DNA of 64,000 bases from Microbispora sp. H13382 (lineage in GTDB: Bacteria > Actinomycetota > Actinomycetes > Streptosporangiales > Streptosporangiaceae), in NCBI RefSeq assembly GCF_014161445.1, contig NZ_JABBXA010000003.1:372001-436000 (forward strand), read 5' to 3'. Position 1 is the first letter of the stretch; every line of letters starts with the position of its first letter. Shown one piece after another: positions 34,536 to 43,189 of this stretch. The notes under the pieces are model-generated. The model made no database searches, was not told where the DNA came from, and saw nothing but the letters and a program-made list of their open reading frames with translations. The translations under genes were made by a program, and so were the position numbers.

Positions 34536-35555
34536 TCAGGCGGAGGCGCGGATCACCAGATGGGTGTCGAGGATGACGACCGGCTGCTCCAGCGGCTCGC
34601 CGTTGATCCGGGCGATCAGGAGCTGGACCATCTGCCGGCCCATGGCCTCGGTCGGCTGGTGCACGCTCGTCAGCTGCGGATCGGTGTGCAGCGCCACTTT
34701 GGAATCCTCAAAGCCGATCACCGCGACGTCGTCGGGCACCACCATGCCCTGGTCCTTCAGCACGCGCAGCGCCCCGAGCGCCATCGGATCGGAGGCCGTG
34801 AACACGGCGTCCAGATCGGGATGGCGGGCGAGCAGTTCGCGCATGGCGGCCGAGCCGCTCTCCTCGGAGAAGTCGCCGTACGCCACGCGCTCGCTCATGC
34901 CGGTGGCGAGCAGCGCGTCGCGGTATCCGGCGAGACGGTCGACACCCACGCCCATGTCCTGCGGACCGGCGATGGTGGCGATCTTCGTCCGGCCCTTGGA
35001 GAGCAGGTACTTGACCGCCTGCCGGGCGCCGGCCCGGTTGTCCATGTCGACGAAGCTGTAGGGGTTGAGCCCGACGGGACGGCCACCGAGCACGGTCGGC
35101 ACGCCCATCTCCTCCAGCCGCCCCGGCAGCGGGTCGGCGCCGTGCACCGAGGTGAGCAGCACGCCGTCGACGTGCTGTCCGGTCAGGTAGTGCTCCAGCC
35201 GGTCGTGCTCGGCACGGTTCTGCGCCATCGTGAGGATGAGCTGAAGGCCGGTCTCCGACAGCGCCGAGCCGATACCGCGGATCAGCCCGGCGAAGTACGG
35301 CTCGTCGAAGACGCGCTGCTCCGACTCCGACACCACCAGCGCGATGGTGTCGGTCCGGTTGGTCACGAGGGTGCGCGCCGCCCGGTTGGGCACGTAGCCG
35401 AGCTCCTGGATCGCCAGTAACACCGCGTCGCGGGCCCGGTCGCTCACCTTCGGCGAGCCGTTGATGACCCGCGACACGGTGCCGCGGCCGACTCCGGCGC
35501 GCGCGGCGACCGCTTCCAGAGTCGGCCGGCCTCCGGAACGGCGGTCCCCGTTCAT
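34536..35555 (-). CDS. cebR: CebR-like LacI-family cellobiose repressor
   Basis: A 339-residue LacI/GalR regulator. The N-terminal helix-turn-helix PTLEAVAARAGVGRGTVSRVINGS (about residues 11-34) and hinge (NRAARTLVTN) match the CebR type, followed by a periplasmic-binding-like effector domain (DTIALVVSESEQRVFDEPYFAGLIRGI...). In Streptomyces, CebR binds TGGGAGCGCTCCCA and is released by cellobiose/cellotriose. That exact palindrome occurs four times in this window plus one near copy, at promoters for sugar uptake, the epimerase, the E1/E2/beta-glucosidase operon and the NRPS operon. It is the last gene of cebEFG-bglC-cebR, 28 bp after bglC, so it should repress its own synthesis. The effector is inferred from neighbours and family. 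Confidence 0.92.
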   Translation of the reverse strand: MNGDRRSGGRPTLEAVAARAGVGRGTVSRVINGSPKVSDRARDAVLLAIQELGYVPNRAARTLVTNRTDTIALVVSESEQRVFDEPYFAGLIRGIGSALSETGLQLILTMAQNRAEHDRLEHYLTGQHVDGVLLTSVHGADPLPGRLEEMGVPTVLGGRPVGLNPYSFVDMDNRAGARQAVKYLLSKGRTKIATIAGPQDMGVGVDRLAGYRDALLATGMSERVAYGDFSEESGSAAMRELLARHPDLDAVFTASDPMALGALRVLKDQGMVVPDDVAVIGFEDSKVALHTDPQLTSVHQPTEAMGRQMVQLLIARINGEPLEQPVVILDTHLVIRASA

Positions 35556-35583
35556 TTATACTGCCCCCTTATCGCGTCTGCGC

Positions 35584-37020
35584 TTATTGTGCCCGACTCA
35601 GCAGTCCGCCGTGTCTGATGGTGTCGGCATACCACAAAGCGCTCGATTTCATGGTGCGGGCCTGGGTCTCGTAGTCGACGTAGACGAGGCCGAACCGCTT
35701 GCCGTACCCCCACGCCCACTCGAAGTTGTCCATGAGCGACCAGGCGAAGTAGCCCTGGAGCGGGATGCCCGACTCGATGGCCGAGTGACAGATCCGCAGG
35801 TGGGCATCGATGTAGGAGACCCGCTCGGGGTCGTGCACGGTGCCGTCCTCGCCGATCAGGTCGTCGTAGGCCGCGCCGTTCTCCGAGATGTAGAGCGGGA
35901 CGCGCGGGTACTCGTCGGCGATACGCCGCAGCATCTCGTACAGGCCGCTGCCGTCGACCTCCCAGCCCATGGAGGTGACCGGGCGGCCGCCGTTGACGAA
36001 GCCGACGTGCTCGCTGCCGATCCACGGCGAGCCGCTGTCCGTCGGCGCGGCGGCGGCCGAGGCGGCGCCGCCCGGCGCGCCCGACACGGTGAAGCGGCTG
36101 TAGTAGTTGATCAGCAGCATGTCGAGCGGCGCGGCGATCGTGGCCAGGTCGCCGTCCTGGATGAACTCCATGTCGGACAGGTGGCTGAGGTCGGCCAGCA
36201 CGTCCTCGGGGTAGGCGCCCTTGAGCAGCGCGTCCAGGAAGAAGCGGTTCTGCAGCCCGTCGATGCGGCGGGCGGCGTCCTGGTCGGCCTCGCTGCCCGT
36301 GGCGGGCGTGACCGGGTAGACGTTGACGCACCCGCCGATCTGCGAGTCGGCGTTCTGCGCCCGCATCGCCTGGACCGCCAGGCCGTGCGCGAGGTTGAGG
36401 TGGTGCGCGGCGCGCAGCGCGGCGGCCGGCTCACGCCGCCCCGGGGCGTGCTCGCCGGAGGCGTAGCCGAGGAACGCCGAGCACCAGGGCTCGTTCACCG
36501 TGCTCCAGTGCCTGACCCGGTCGCCGAGCTCGGCGTGCACGGTCGCGGCGAAGTCGGCGAAGCGCTTCGACGTGTCGCGCGAAGGCCACCCGCCGGCTTC
36601 TTCCAGAGCCTGGGGGAGGTCCCAGTGGTAGAGCGTCAGCCACGGGTCGATGCCGTAGCTGAGCAGCTCGTCCACGAGCCTCTTGTAGAAGTCGAGGCCC
36701 TTGGCGTTGTACGCGCCCGAGCCGTCGGGCTGGATCCGCGGCCAGGAGACGGAGAACCGGTAGGCGGTGAGGCCGAGGTCCGCCATGAGCTTGACGTCGT
36801 CGCGGTACCGGTTGTAGTGGTCGATCGCGGTCTCGGCGTTGTCGCCGCCCACGATCCGCCCGTCCTGGCTGCAGAAGGTGTCCCAGATGGAGCGGCCCCG
36901 CCCGTCCGCGGTGAGCGCGCCCTCGATCTGGTACGCGGAGGTGGCGGCGCCCCAGACGAACCCGGTGGGGAACATCAGGCTGGGGGCTTCTGCCTCGGGT
37001 CGTGTGTCTTGCGTTGTCAC
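35584..37020 (-). CDS. bglC: GH1 family beta-glucosidase (ceb operon)
   Basis: A 478-residue GH1 enzyme without signal peptide, so cytoplasmic. The acid/base is E177 in TVNEPWCSAF, the nucleophile E380 in ISENGAAY, and the glycone-binding motif is WSLMDNFEWAWGY. It would hydrolyse imported cellobiose or cello-oligosaccharides to glucose, thereby also removing the CebR inducer. GTG 37020 overlaps the cebG stop by 4 bp. Gene order cebE-F-G-bglC matches Streptomyces ceb loci, hence the symbol. Compared with the other GH1 at 12102 it has a mid-protein Ala/Gly/Ser-rich insertion (about residues 317-331, SGAPGGAASAAAAPT). Confidence 0.94.
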   Translation of the reverse strand: MTTQDTRPEAEAPSLMFPTGFVWGAATSAYQIEGALTADGRGRSIWDTFCSQDGRIVGGDNAETAIDHYNRYRDDVKLMADLGLTAYRFSVSWPRIQPDGSGAYNAKGLDFYKRLVDELLSYGIDPWLTLYHWDLPQALEEAGGWPSRDTSKRFADFAATVHAELGDRVRHWSTVNEPWCSAFLGYASGEHAPGRREPAAALRAAHHLNLAHGLAVQAMRAQNADSQIGGCVNVYPVTPATGSEADQDAARRIDGLQNRFFLDALLKGAYPEDVLADLSHLSDMEFIQDGDLATIAAPLDMLLINYYSRFTVSGAPGGAASAAAAPTDSGSPWIGSEHVGFVNGGRPVTSMGWEVDGSGLYEMLRRIADEYPRVPLYISENGAAYDDLIGEDGTVHDPERVSYIDAHLRICHSAIESGIPLQGYFAWSLMDNFEWAWGYGKRFGLVYVDYETQARTMKSSALWYADTIRHGGLLSRAQ

Positions 37021-37907
37021 GCCTTGACCGCACCTTCCATGAGTCCGCCGATGATCTGTCGGCCGAACGCGATGAAAACGACGATGAGCGGGAGGATCGA
37101 CATGAGCGTGCCGCTGAAGATCAGCACGTAGTCCGTCCCGTACTTCGCGTTGAGCGAGTTGATGGCGACCTGGACCGTCGGGTTGTCCGGCGTCAGCACG
37201 ATCAGCGGCCACATGAAGTCGTTCCAGATCAGCATGAACGTGTTGATGCCCAGCACTCCCATGCCCGGCCGTACGGCGGGCAGGACGACGTTCCACCAGA
37301 TCCGCAGGGTGGAGGCGCCGTCGACGCGGGCGGCCTCGACCAGCTCGTTGGGCACCGCCTGCTGGGTGTACTGCGTCATGAGGAAGACGCCGAAGCCGTT
37401 GAGCAGGAAGGGCAGGATCACGGCCTTGATCGAGCCGACCCATTCGAGGCTGACCATGAGGCGGTAGAGGGGGACGATGCCCATCTGCTGCAGCGGGACC
37501 ATCATCGTCAGCAGCACCAGCAGGAGCAGCACCTTGCCGCCCTTGAACTGCAGCCGGGCGAACGCGAAGCCGGCGAACGTCGAGATCAGCACCACCGAGA
37601 CCGTCACCGTGCAGGCGATGATCAGCGAGTTGGTGAGACCGGTCAGGTAGTGCGCGTCGGGGTTGGACAGCACGCGCTGGACGTTCTCCCCGAGGTTGCC
37701 GCCGGGCAGGAACGGCGGCGGCATGTCGGTCGCCTCGGTGTTGGTGCGCGAGGCGATGACGATCATGTAGTACAGCGGGAACGCCGAGATGATGATCGTG
37801 ACCGCGAGGACGAGCCTCGTCATCGGCGTGGGGGTCCAGAGGCTGGTGGCGCCGCTCGACGCCTTGGTGCGGCGCCGCGTGCCGGCGGGCGCGGAGATCG
37901 TGGTCAC
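37017..37907 (-). CDS. cebG: Sugar ABC transporter permease CebG-like
   Basis: A 296-residue inner-membrane permease of the MalG/CebG type with about six helices (first about residues 31-51). The cytoplasmic EAA loop, which contacts the ATPase, reads ELVEAARVDGASTLRIWWNVVLPAVRPG (about 192-219). It forms the channel with CebF. GTG 37907 overlaps the cebF stop by GTGA, and its stop overlaps bglC likewise. No ATPase is in this operon, as in Streptomyces where MsiK serves; the MsiK/MalK-type gene at 61205 is a candidate. Confidence 0.93.
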   Translation of the reverse strand: MTTISAPAGTRRRTKASSGATSLWTPTPMTRLVLAVTIIISAFPLYYMIVIASRTNTEATDMPPPFLPGGNLGENVQRVLSNPDAHYLTGLTNSLIIACTVTVSVVLISTFAGFAFARLQFKGGKVLLLLVLLTMMVPLQQMGIVPLYRLMVSLEWVGSIKAVILPFLLNGFGVFLMTQYTQQAVPNELVEAARVDGASTLRIWWNVVLPAVRPGMGVLGINTFMLIWNDFMWPLIVLTPDNPTVQVAINSLNAKYGTDYVLIFSGTLMSILPLIVVFIAFGRQIIGGLMEGAVKA

Positions 37908-38857
37908 CTGTTGCCCCCGATCCGGCGGATGAGCAGGAAGTTGATGGCCGATCCGATGAGGATGAGCAGGAACAGCAGCCAGGCGGCCGCGGAGGCGTAG
38001 CCGTAGTCGAACTCGCGGAAGCCCTGCTCGAAGATGAACATCGAGACGGTCTGGAACTGGCTGGTCGTGCCGCCGTGGACGTTGCCGTTGTAGAACGTGG
38101 TCGGCTCGGCGAACAGCGTGAGACCGCCGATGGTCGAGTTCAGCACGACGAAGATCATCGTCGGCCGGAGCATCGGAACGGTGATCTGCCAGAACTGGCG
38201 CCGCCGGGACGCGCCGTCGATCGAGGCCGCCTCGTAGAGGTCCTTGGGGATCGTCTGCATGCCGGCCAGGAAGATGATCGCGTTGTAGCCGGTCCAGCGC
38301 CAGTCGACCATGGTCGCGATGGCGAGCCAGGAGGGGAGACGCTCGGCCTTCCAGTCGATGGGATCGGCCCCGAACCAGCCGAGCACCCAGTTGACCACGC
38401 CCCAGTCGCGGCCGTACAGCTGGGTGAAGACCACCGCCACCGCGACGACCGAGGTGACGAGGGGGAGCAGGACGCCCAGCCGGACGAACAGCTGGAACTT
38501 CATCCGCTTGTTCAGCGCGTTGGCCAGCAGCAGCGCCAGCAGCATCTGCGGGACCGTCGCGATGAGGAACATCGCGAGGGTGTTGACGACCGCCCTCCAG
38601 AAGGCGGAGTCGCCGAGCATGGCGGCGTAGTTGCCGAGGCCCGTCCACTCGACCGTGCCGGTGAGGTCGTAGTCGAAGAACGAGTAGTAGAGGGTGAAGG
38701 CGAGCGGGAAGAGCCCGAAGACCAGGAAGAGGATGTAGTACGGGGAGACCAGGAGGTATGGCGCGGCCTTGAGGTCCAGCCAGGTCAGGAAGGACCGGCC
38801 CGAGCTCGACTTGGCGCGCCGCCTGCTGGGCGGCAGGGCGTCGACGTGCAGGCTCAT
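37904..38857 (-). CDS. cebF: Sugar ABC transporter permease CebF-like
   Basis: A 317-residue permease of the MalF/CebF type. After a hydrophilic N-terminus (PPSRRRAKSSSGRS) come about six membrane helices, and the EAA motif reads DLYEAASIDGASRRRQFWQITVPMLRP. It pairs with CebG and receives substrate from CebE. ATG 38857 has GAAAGG about 8 bp upstream and lies 84 bp after the cebE stop. Membership in the cebEFG-bglC-cebR operon and the CebR boxes upstream of cebE point to cellobiose or cello-oligosaccharide import. Confidence 0.93.
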   Translation of the reverse strand: MSLHVDALPPSRRRAKSSSGRSFLTWLDLKAAPYLLVSPYYILFLVFGLFPLAFTLYYSFFDYDLTGTVEWTGLGNYAAMLGDSAFWRAVVNTLAMFLIATVPQMLLALLLANALNKRMKFQLFVRLGVLLPLVTSVVAVAVVFTQLYGRDWGVVNWVLGWFGADPIDWKAERLPSWLAIATMVDWRWTGYNAIIFLAGMQTIPKDLYEAASIDGASRRRQFWQITVPMLRPTMIFVVLNSTIGGLTLFAEPTTFYNGNVHGGTTSQFQTVSMFIFEQGFREFDYGYASAAAWLLFLLILIGSAINFLLIRRIGGNR

Positions 38858-38941
38858 GAGTTACCTTTCGGGTGAAAGCAGGCGACCGGCCCGCCGGCGG
38901 GGTGCCGCTGCGGCGGACCGGTGCTCACCTGGCGGGCAGGA

Positions 38942-40291
38942 TCAGCCCGCGGCCTTCACGGCGTCGTCGACGAGCTTCTTCCAGCCGTTCGCGTACGGCA
39001 CGGAACCGTCGTCGATGGCGGAGACGACCGACTCGATGGCGTTCTTGACCTGGGCGTGCTTCACGCCGAGGAAGACCGGCTGGAGCGCGGCGGCCGACTT
39101 GGCGAAGATCTCACCGACGGGGGCGTCGTTGAAGTACTCGTTCTTCGCGCCCTGGACGGCCGGGTCCTGCTGGGCCTGGACGTTGCTCGGCATGTTGCCG
39201 GCGAAGTTGAAGACGCTGACCTCGGCGTCCTTACCGGTCAGGTAGTCGAGGACCTGCGCCGCCTCCTTGGGGTGCTTCGACTGCTTCGGCACGGCGAGCC
39301 AGGAGCCGCCCCAGTTGCCGCCGTCGCCGGGCACCGCCGCGACGTCCCACTTGCCCTTGAAGTCCGGTCCGGCGCCGCCGTCGCCGCTGACCGCGCCGAG
39401 CATCCACGACGGGCAGCCGAGGGTGGCGAACTGCGACTTCTTCATGCCGGTGTTCCACTCGGGCGTGAAGTTGCGCAGCTTGGCCGTGAGGCCCTCCTGG
39501 CTGATCTTCTGGGCGAAGTCGTAGGCCGTCTTGACCGCCGGGTTCTTGTCGACGATCAGGTTGTTGTCCTTGTCGAAGTAGGAGACGTTGCCGTTCTTGG
39601 CGGCCTCCTGCACCAGGACCACGTTGTAGAGCGTGTTGGTGCCGTCGACGAACTTGGTGTCCTTGACCTTGTCCTGGAACTTCTTGCCCACGGCGACGAA
39701 GTCGTCCCAGGTGGGCCAGAGCTTGCTGACCTCGTCGCGGTCGCCGGGCAGGCCGGCCTTCTCGAACAGGTCACGGCGGTAGCACAGGCTCATGCCGCCG
39801 ACGTCGGTGCCGAGGCCGAACAGCTTGCCGTCGGCGGTGACGCCGTTCTCCCACTTCCAGGCGGCGAAGTCGTTCTTGCGGTTCTGCAGACCGAACTCGC
39901 CCAGGTCGGCCCACCACTCGGGGTGCGCCTTGGCGAGGCCCATGCCGCCCTCGTCGATGCCGACGACGTCGCCGGCGCCCGCGCCGGACTGCAGCCACTG
40001 GATCATCTGGGGCCAGTAGACCTGCTCGAACTGGTCGGTCAGGTTGTCATACTTGATCTGGATGTCCTTGTGCTCGGCGTTCCACTTGTCGACGGCTTCC
40101 TTGTAGCCGAAGTTCTTGCCGCCGCCGAACGTCTGGAGCGTGACCGTGACGGGGCCGGCCGCCGCCGAGGACCCGCCACCGGACGCGGTGTCCGTCCCCT
40201 TGTCGTCGGTCTGGCAGGCGGTGGCGCCGAGAGCCAGCGCCGCCACCGCGGCGACCGCGAGCAGCCTGCCGCGGCGCGAGTTGCTAATCAT
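38942..40291 (-). CDS. cebE: Cellobiose-type sugar-binding lipoprotein CebE-like
   Basis: A 449-residue extracellular solute-binding lipoprotein. The signal peptide ends in a lipobox, LGATAC, with the lipidated Cys at about residue 26, followed by a Ser/Gly/Ala linker and a family 1 binding-protein fold (VTVTLQTFGGGKNFGYKEAVDKWN...). Many aromatic residues (PEWWADLG, GNWGGSWLAV, CPSWML) suit stacking on sugars. The start is ATG 40291 with GAGAGGGG upstream. It is the first gene of the operon, preceded by a promoter at 40432-40461 and two CebR boxes. It captures the sugar for CebFG. Cello-oligosaccharide specificity is inferred from the operon, not from the binding residues. Confidence 0.93.
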   Translation of the reverse strand: MISNSRRGRLLAVAAVAALALGATACQTDDKGTDTASGGGSSAAAGPVTVTLQTFGGGKNFGYKEAVDKWNAEHKDIQIKYDNLTDQFEQVYWPQMIQWLQSGAGAGDVVGIDEGGMGLAKAHPEWWADLGEFGLQNRKNDFAAWKWENGVTADGKLFGLGTDVGGMSLCYRRDLFEKAGLPGDRDEVSKLWPTWDDFVAVGKKFQDKVKDTKFVDGTNTLYNVVLVQEAAKNGNVSYFDKDNNLIVDKNPAVKTAYDFAQKISQEGLTAKLRNFTPEWNTGMKKSQFATLGCPSWMLGAVSGDGGAGPDFKGKWDVAAVPGDGGNWGGSWLAVPKQSKHPKEAAQVLDYLTGKDAEVSVFNFAGNMPSNVQAQQDPAVQGAKNEYFNDAPVGEIFAKSAAALQPVFLGVKHAQVKNAIESVVSAIDDGSVPYANGWKKLVDDAVKAAG

Positions 40292-40414
40292 TCCGGACCC
40301 CTCTCAGGTGATATCCCGAATCGTTCATGGGAGGTGCATCCCAGGCCGGTCCCCGATCTCACGGCCCGCGATCAGAGGTTGTGCTCGTGCTGAGCACCGT
40401 GTTGGTGAACACGT

Positions 40415-40428
40415 TGGGAGCGCTCCCA
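40415..40428. promoter_or_regulatory. CebR box proximal to cebE
   Basis: Perfect palindrome TGGGAGCGCTCCCA covering the predicted transcription start (about 40425) of the cebEFG-bglC-cebR operon, 124 bp before the cebE ATG. Confidence 0.88.
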
Positions 40429-40431
40429 CGA

Positions 40432-40461
40432 AGGGTCCTCTATGAGCAACGCGGGCGTCAA
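40432..40461 (-). promoter_or_regulatory. Predicted promoter of the ceb operon
   Basis: On the minus strand: -35 TTGACG (40456-40461), 18-bp spacer, weak -10 GACCCT (40432-40437, keeping only the key A2 and T6). The CebR box follows immediately. The layout is the same as at the other three CebR promoters. Confidence 0.5.
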
Positions 40462-40510
40462 TATGCCGAAACCTAACTGTTACTCCCTGGGTGGTTAGGG
40501 CCACTCAACC

Positions 40511-40530
40511 GGACATAGTAGGACATACTA
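40511..40530. repeat. Pair of 10-bp direct repeats between CebR boxes
   Basis: GGACATAGTA and GGACATACTA stand head to tail, one base different, right beside the distal CebR box. They are AT-rich for this genome and could be a second promoter region or a site for another regulator. No assignment is possible. Confidence 0.4.
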
Positions 40531-40534
40531 CGCT

Positions 40535-40548
40535 TGGGAGCGCTCCCA
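40535..40548. promoter_or_regulatory. Distal CebR box upstream of cebE
   Basis: A second perfect TGGGAGCGCTCCCA. Its centre is 120 bp from the centre of the proximal box, close to an integral number of helical turns. A LacI-family tetramer or interacting dimers could loop between them. It may be an auxiliary operator, because no clear promoter overlaps it. Confidence 0.85.
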
Positions 40549-40573
40549 TTCCGATATGGGCAGAAATGATTAG

Positions 40574-40602
40574 CGGGCACCCCGAATCCGCCGGGGTGCC
40601 CG
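40574..40602. terminator. Terminator after sulfatase gene
   Basis: Perfect 11-bp stem CGGGCACCCCG / CGGGGTGCCCG with a 7-base loop, 20 bp beyond the sulfatase stop codon. It separates that gene from the ceb operon promoter on the same strand. Confidence 0.82.
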
Positions 40603-40622
40603 TCCTATTGCCCTCCGTCACC

Positions 40623-42137
40623 TCATCCGGCGCCGCTCGAAGCCGTCCCCAGGGACACGCCGCCGCCCACGGACACCCCGGTGCCCGCGGCGTCCGCCAG
40701 CCGGCAGCCGGGCCCGGAGCACGCGCGCAGCAGCGCCAGCCGGGCCGAGAGAACGGCGGTCAGGCCGGGGCCGGCCGACGCCGCGAGGTTGCGCGTCTCC
40801 GCCGGGTCGTCCCACAGGTCGTAGAGCTGCCGCTCCCCGGTCTCGTACTCCACGTACGCGTACCGCCCGGTCCGCAGCACGGCGTACGTGGGAGGCGAGT
40901 GCGGGGAGTAGGAGGGGTGGTAGAACTCCACGAGGACGGCGTCGCGCCAGGCGACGTCGTGCCCCCGCAGGAGCGGGACCAGCGAGCGGCCCTCGGCCGT
41001 GGGCGGCACCGCGGCCCCGCCCAGCTCGGCGAACGTGGGCGCGAGGTCGACCGTCGACGCGAGCGCGTCGGCGACGCCCCCGGCCGGCACGCCCGGCCCG
41101 CGCACCACCATCGGCACCCGGATGTCCTCCTCGAACGGCGTCGTCTTGCCCGGCCGCAACCGGTGCTGGCCGAGGTGGAAGCCGTTGTCGGAGGTGAAGA
41201 AGATGTAGGTGTCGTCCAGTTCGCCGGCCCGGGTCAGCGCGTCGACCAGGGCGCCGACCATGTCGTCCACCCCGAGCATCGCGCGCAGCCGGTCGCGGTG
41301 GACGCGGTCGATCCTGCGTGTGTCGGCGGCCGACAGCGGCGTGCGTTCGCTCAGCCAGCGGGGCTCGGCGGACAGGTCCGTCTGGTCGAACGACGGGGTT
41401 CGCGGCGCCGGCTCACCGGCGAAGGCGGCGGCGTGGCGCGGTGCGTGGTGCGCGGGCAGGTGCGGCGCGACCGGGGCGAGATAGAGGAAGAACGGGGCGT
41501 CCCCCCGGGCGGTGGAATCGGTGGCGAACGCCGCGGCCTTGGCGCTCAGCACGTCCTCCAGGTAGTCCTCCGGGGCGTCGCCGTACCGCCGGAGCGCGCC
41601 GTTCTCGTTGAGCGTGTAGCCGTACTCCTGGTACAGGCGGGTGACGGGGACATGCCACTCGTCCCAGCCCGGCGGCACGTACGTGCGTGGCGCCCCCTCG
41701 GGATAGTTGTTGAGATACTTGCCCATGAGCGCGGTGCGGTAGCCCGCGTCGTGCATCCACGTCCCGAGGGTGGACGCCTCCAGCGGCCGGAACTTCGGGA
41801 ACCCGCCGGTCGGCGACCGGTTGCTCTCCACCTGGTGGCTGTGCATGTACTGCGAGCGGAGGATGGACGAGCGGGAGGGGCAGCACCAGGGATTGGTCAC
41901 GAAGAACCGGGACAGCGTGGTGCCCTGGCGCACCAGGAGATCGGTGATGTTGGGGAACCGGCTCAGATCCCCGGCGTCCAGGTCGTCGGTGAGGATCAGC
42001 ACGATGTTGGGCCGATGGGCCGCGGGGGCGGGCTCGACGCGGGCGGCCCCGGTGAGCCCGAGACACAGCAGGAGTGCCGCGGCGAGCCCGGCCCACAGCT
42101 TTCTCGATCGTCGTGGTTGGGGCACGGCAGCAATCAT
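40623..42137 (-). CDS. Secreted sulfatase (formylglycine-dependent)
   Basis: A 504-residue exported sulfatase. A signal peptide spans about residues 1-36 (RRSRKLWAGLAAALLLCLGLTGAA). The alkaline-phosphatase-fold start RPNIVLILTDDLDAGD carries the metal-binding Asp pair. The formylglycine signature C-x-P-S-R is at C85-CPSR, with C85 the residue to be oxidised. Later metal and sulfate residues are in GKYLNNYP, HLPAHHAP and FFTSDNGFHLGQHRL. It would cleave sulfate esters outside the cell; the native ester (carbohydrate, aryl or other) is unknown. ATG 42137 is preferred; the much longer open frame upstream runs through the neighbouring reductase gene. No sulfatase-maturase gene is seen nearby. 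Confidence 0.92.
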   Translation of the reverse strand: MIAAVPQPRRSRKLWAGLAAALLLCLGLTGAARVEPAPAAHRPNIVLILTDDLDAGDLSRFPNITDLLVRQGTTLSRFFVTNPWCCPSRSSILRSQYMHSHQVESNRSPTGGFPKFRPLEASTLGTWMHDAGYRTALMGKYLNNYPEGAPRTYVPPGWDEWHVPVTRLYQEYGYTLNENGALRRYGDAPEDYLEDVLSAKAAAFATDSTARGDAPFFLYLAPVAPHLPAHHAPRHAAAFAGEPAPRTPSFDQTDLSAEPRWLSERTPLSAADTRRIDRVHRDRLRAMLGVDDMVGALVDALTRAGELDDTYIFFTSDNGFHLGQHRLRPGKTTPFEEDIRVPMVVRGPGVPAGGVADALASTVDLAPTFAELGGAAVPPTAEGRSLVPLLRGHDVAWRDAVLVEFYHPSYSPHSPPTYAVLRTGRYAYVEYETGERQLYDLWDDPAETRNLAASAGPGLTAVLSARLALLRACSGPGCRLADAAGTGVSVGGGVSLGTASSGAG

Positions 42138-42271
42138 TGCCACGCGTTCGCCAGGGGAAACGTACGCAGCGTGACCGCGTGACCGCGCGGCGCCGGTTAT
42201 GTGCGGGGCTGCGGTGAATGCCGCCGCCCGGCGGTCCCCGTCCTCGGTCCTGCCGCGACCTTCGCCGCCGG

Positions 42272-43099
42272 TCAGCCGAAGACGACCGGGTCGGGCCCGA
42301 GCCGGCGGCCCTCGTCGAGACCGTTGATCGCCGCCATGTCCTCCGGGCTCAGCGCGAAGTCGAAGACCTCGATGTTCTCCTTGATGCGCGAGGGCGTCAC
42401 CGACTTCGGGATCACGATGTTGCCGAGCTGGATGTGCCAGCGCAGCACCACCTGGGCGGCCGTCTTGCCGTACTTCGCGCCGATCTCGGCCAGGACGGGC
42501 AGGTCGAGCAGCCCCTTGCCCTGCCCGAGCGGGCTCCAGGCCTCGGTGGCGATGCCGCGGTGCGCGTGGAAGCCGCGCAGCTCCCGCTGGGCGAGCTGCG
42601 GGTGCAGCTCGATCTGGTTCAGCGCCGGGATCACCTCGGTCTCGGCGAGCAGATGCTCCAGGTTGGCGACGGTGAAGTTCGACACGCCGATCGCCGCCAC
42701 CCGCTTGTCGACGTACAGCATCTCCAGGGCCTTCCACGTCTCGACGTACTTGCCCTGCCGGGGAGCCGGCCAGTGGATCAGGTACAGATCGAGGGTCTCC
42801 AGGCCGAGGCGCCGCATGCCGGCGTCGAAGGCGCGCATCGCCTTGTCGTAGCCGTGATCGTCGTTCCAGAGCTTGGTGGTGACGAACAGCTCCTCGCGGG
42901 GAATGCCGGAGGCGCGCAGGGCGCGGCCGACGCCCTTCTCGTTGCGGTACAGCTTCGCGGTGTCGATGCTGCGGTACCCGCACTCCAGGGCCGTCGTGAC
43001 GGCCTTCTCGGCCTCGTCGTCGGCGACCTGCCAGACGCCGAAGCCGAGCTGGGGCATCCGCACGTTGTTGTTCAAAGTGATGACGTTCATGCCTTCCAT
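42272..43099 (-). CDS. Aldo/keto reductase
   Basis: A 275-residue NADPH-dependent aldo/keto reductase, TIM-barrel, cytoplasmic. The catalytic tetrad is visible: Asp and Tyr in SIDTAKLYRNEKGVG, Lys in FVTTKLWNDDHG, His in DLYLIHWPAP. The cofactor-binding IPKSVTPSRIKENIEVFDF near the C-terminus is typical of the family, close to 2,5-diketo-gluconate reductases and prostaglandin F synthase-like enzymes. ATG 43099 or the in-frame ATG 43090 may be used. It is transcribed divergently from the glycan genes that begin at 43190. Substrate cannot be told. Confidence 0.93.
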   Translation of the reverse strand: MEGMNVITLNNNVRMPQLGFGVWQVADDEAEKAVTTALECGYRSIDTAKLYRNEKGVGRALRASGIPREELFVTTKLWNDDHGYDKAMRAFDAGMRRLGLETLDLYLIHWPAPRQGKYVETWKALEMLYVDKRVAAIGVSNFTVANLEHLLAETEVIPALNQIELHPQLAQRELRGFHAHRGIATEAWSPLGQGKGLLDLPVLAEIGAKYGKTAAQVVLRWHIQLGNIVIPKSVTPSRIKENIEVFDFALSPEDMAAINGLDEGRRLGPDPVVFG

Positions 43100-43189
43100 G
43101 CTGCCGTAACGTCCCGCGAAGATCCCTTCCAGGTCTGTTCACCGGGCGTTCCCGCCGCCGTCGTGTTGGACGGTTAGGGTGAGCGCGTC

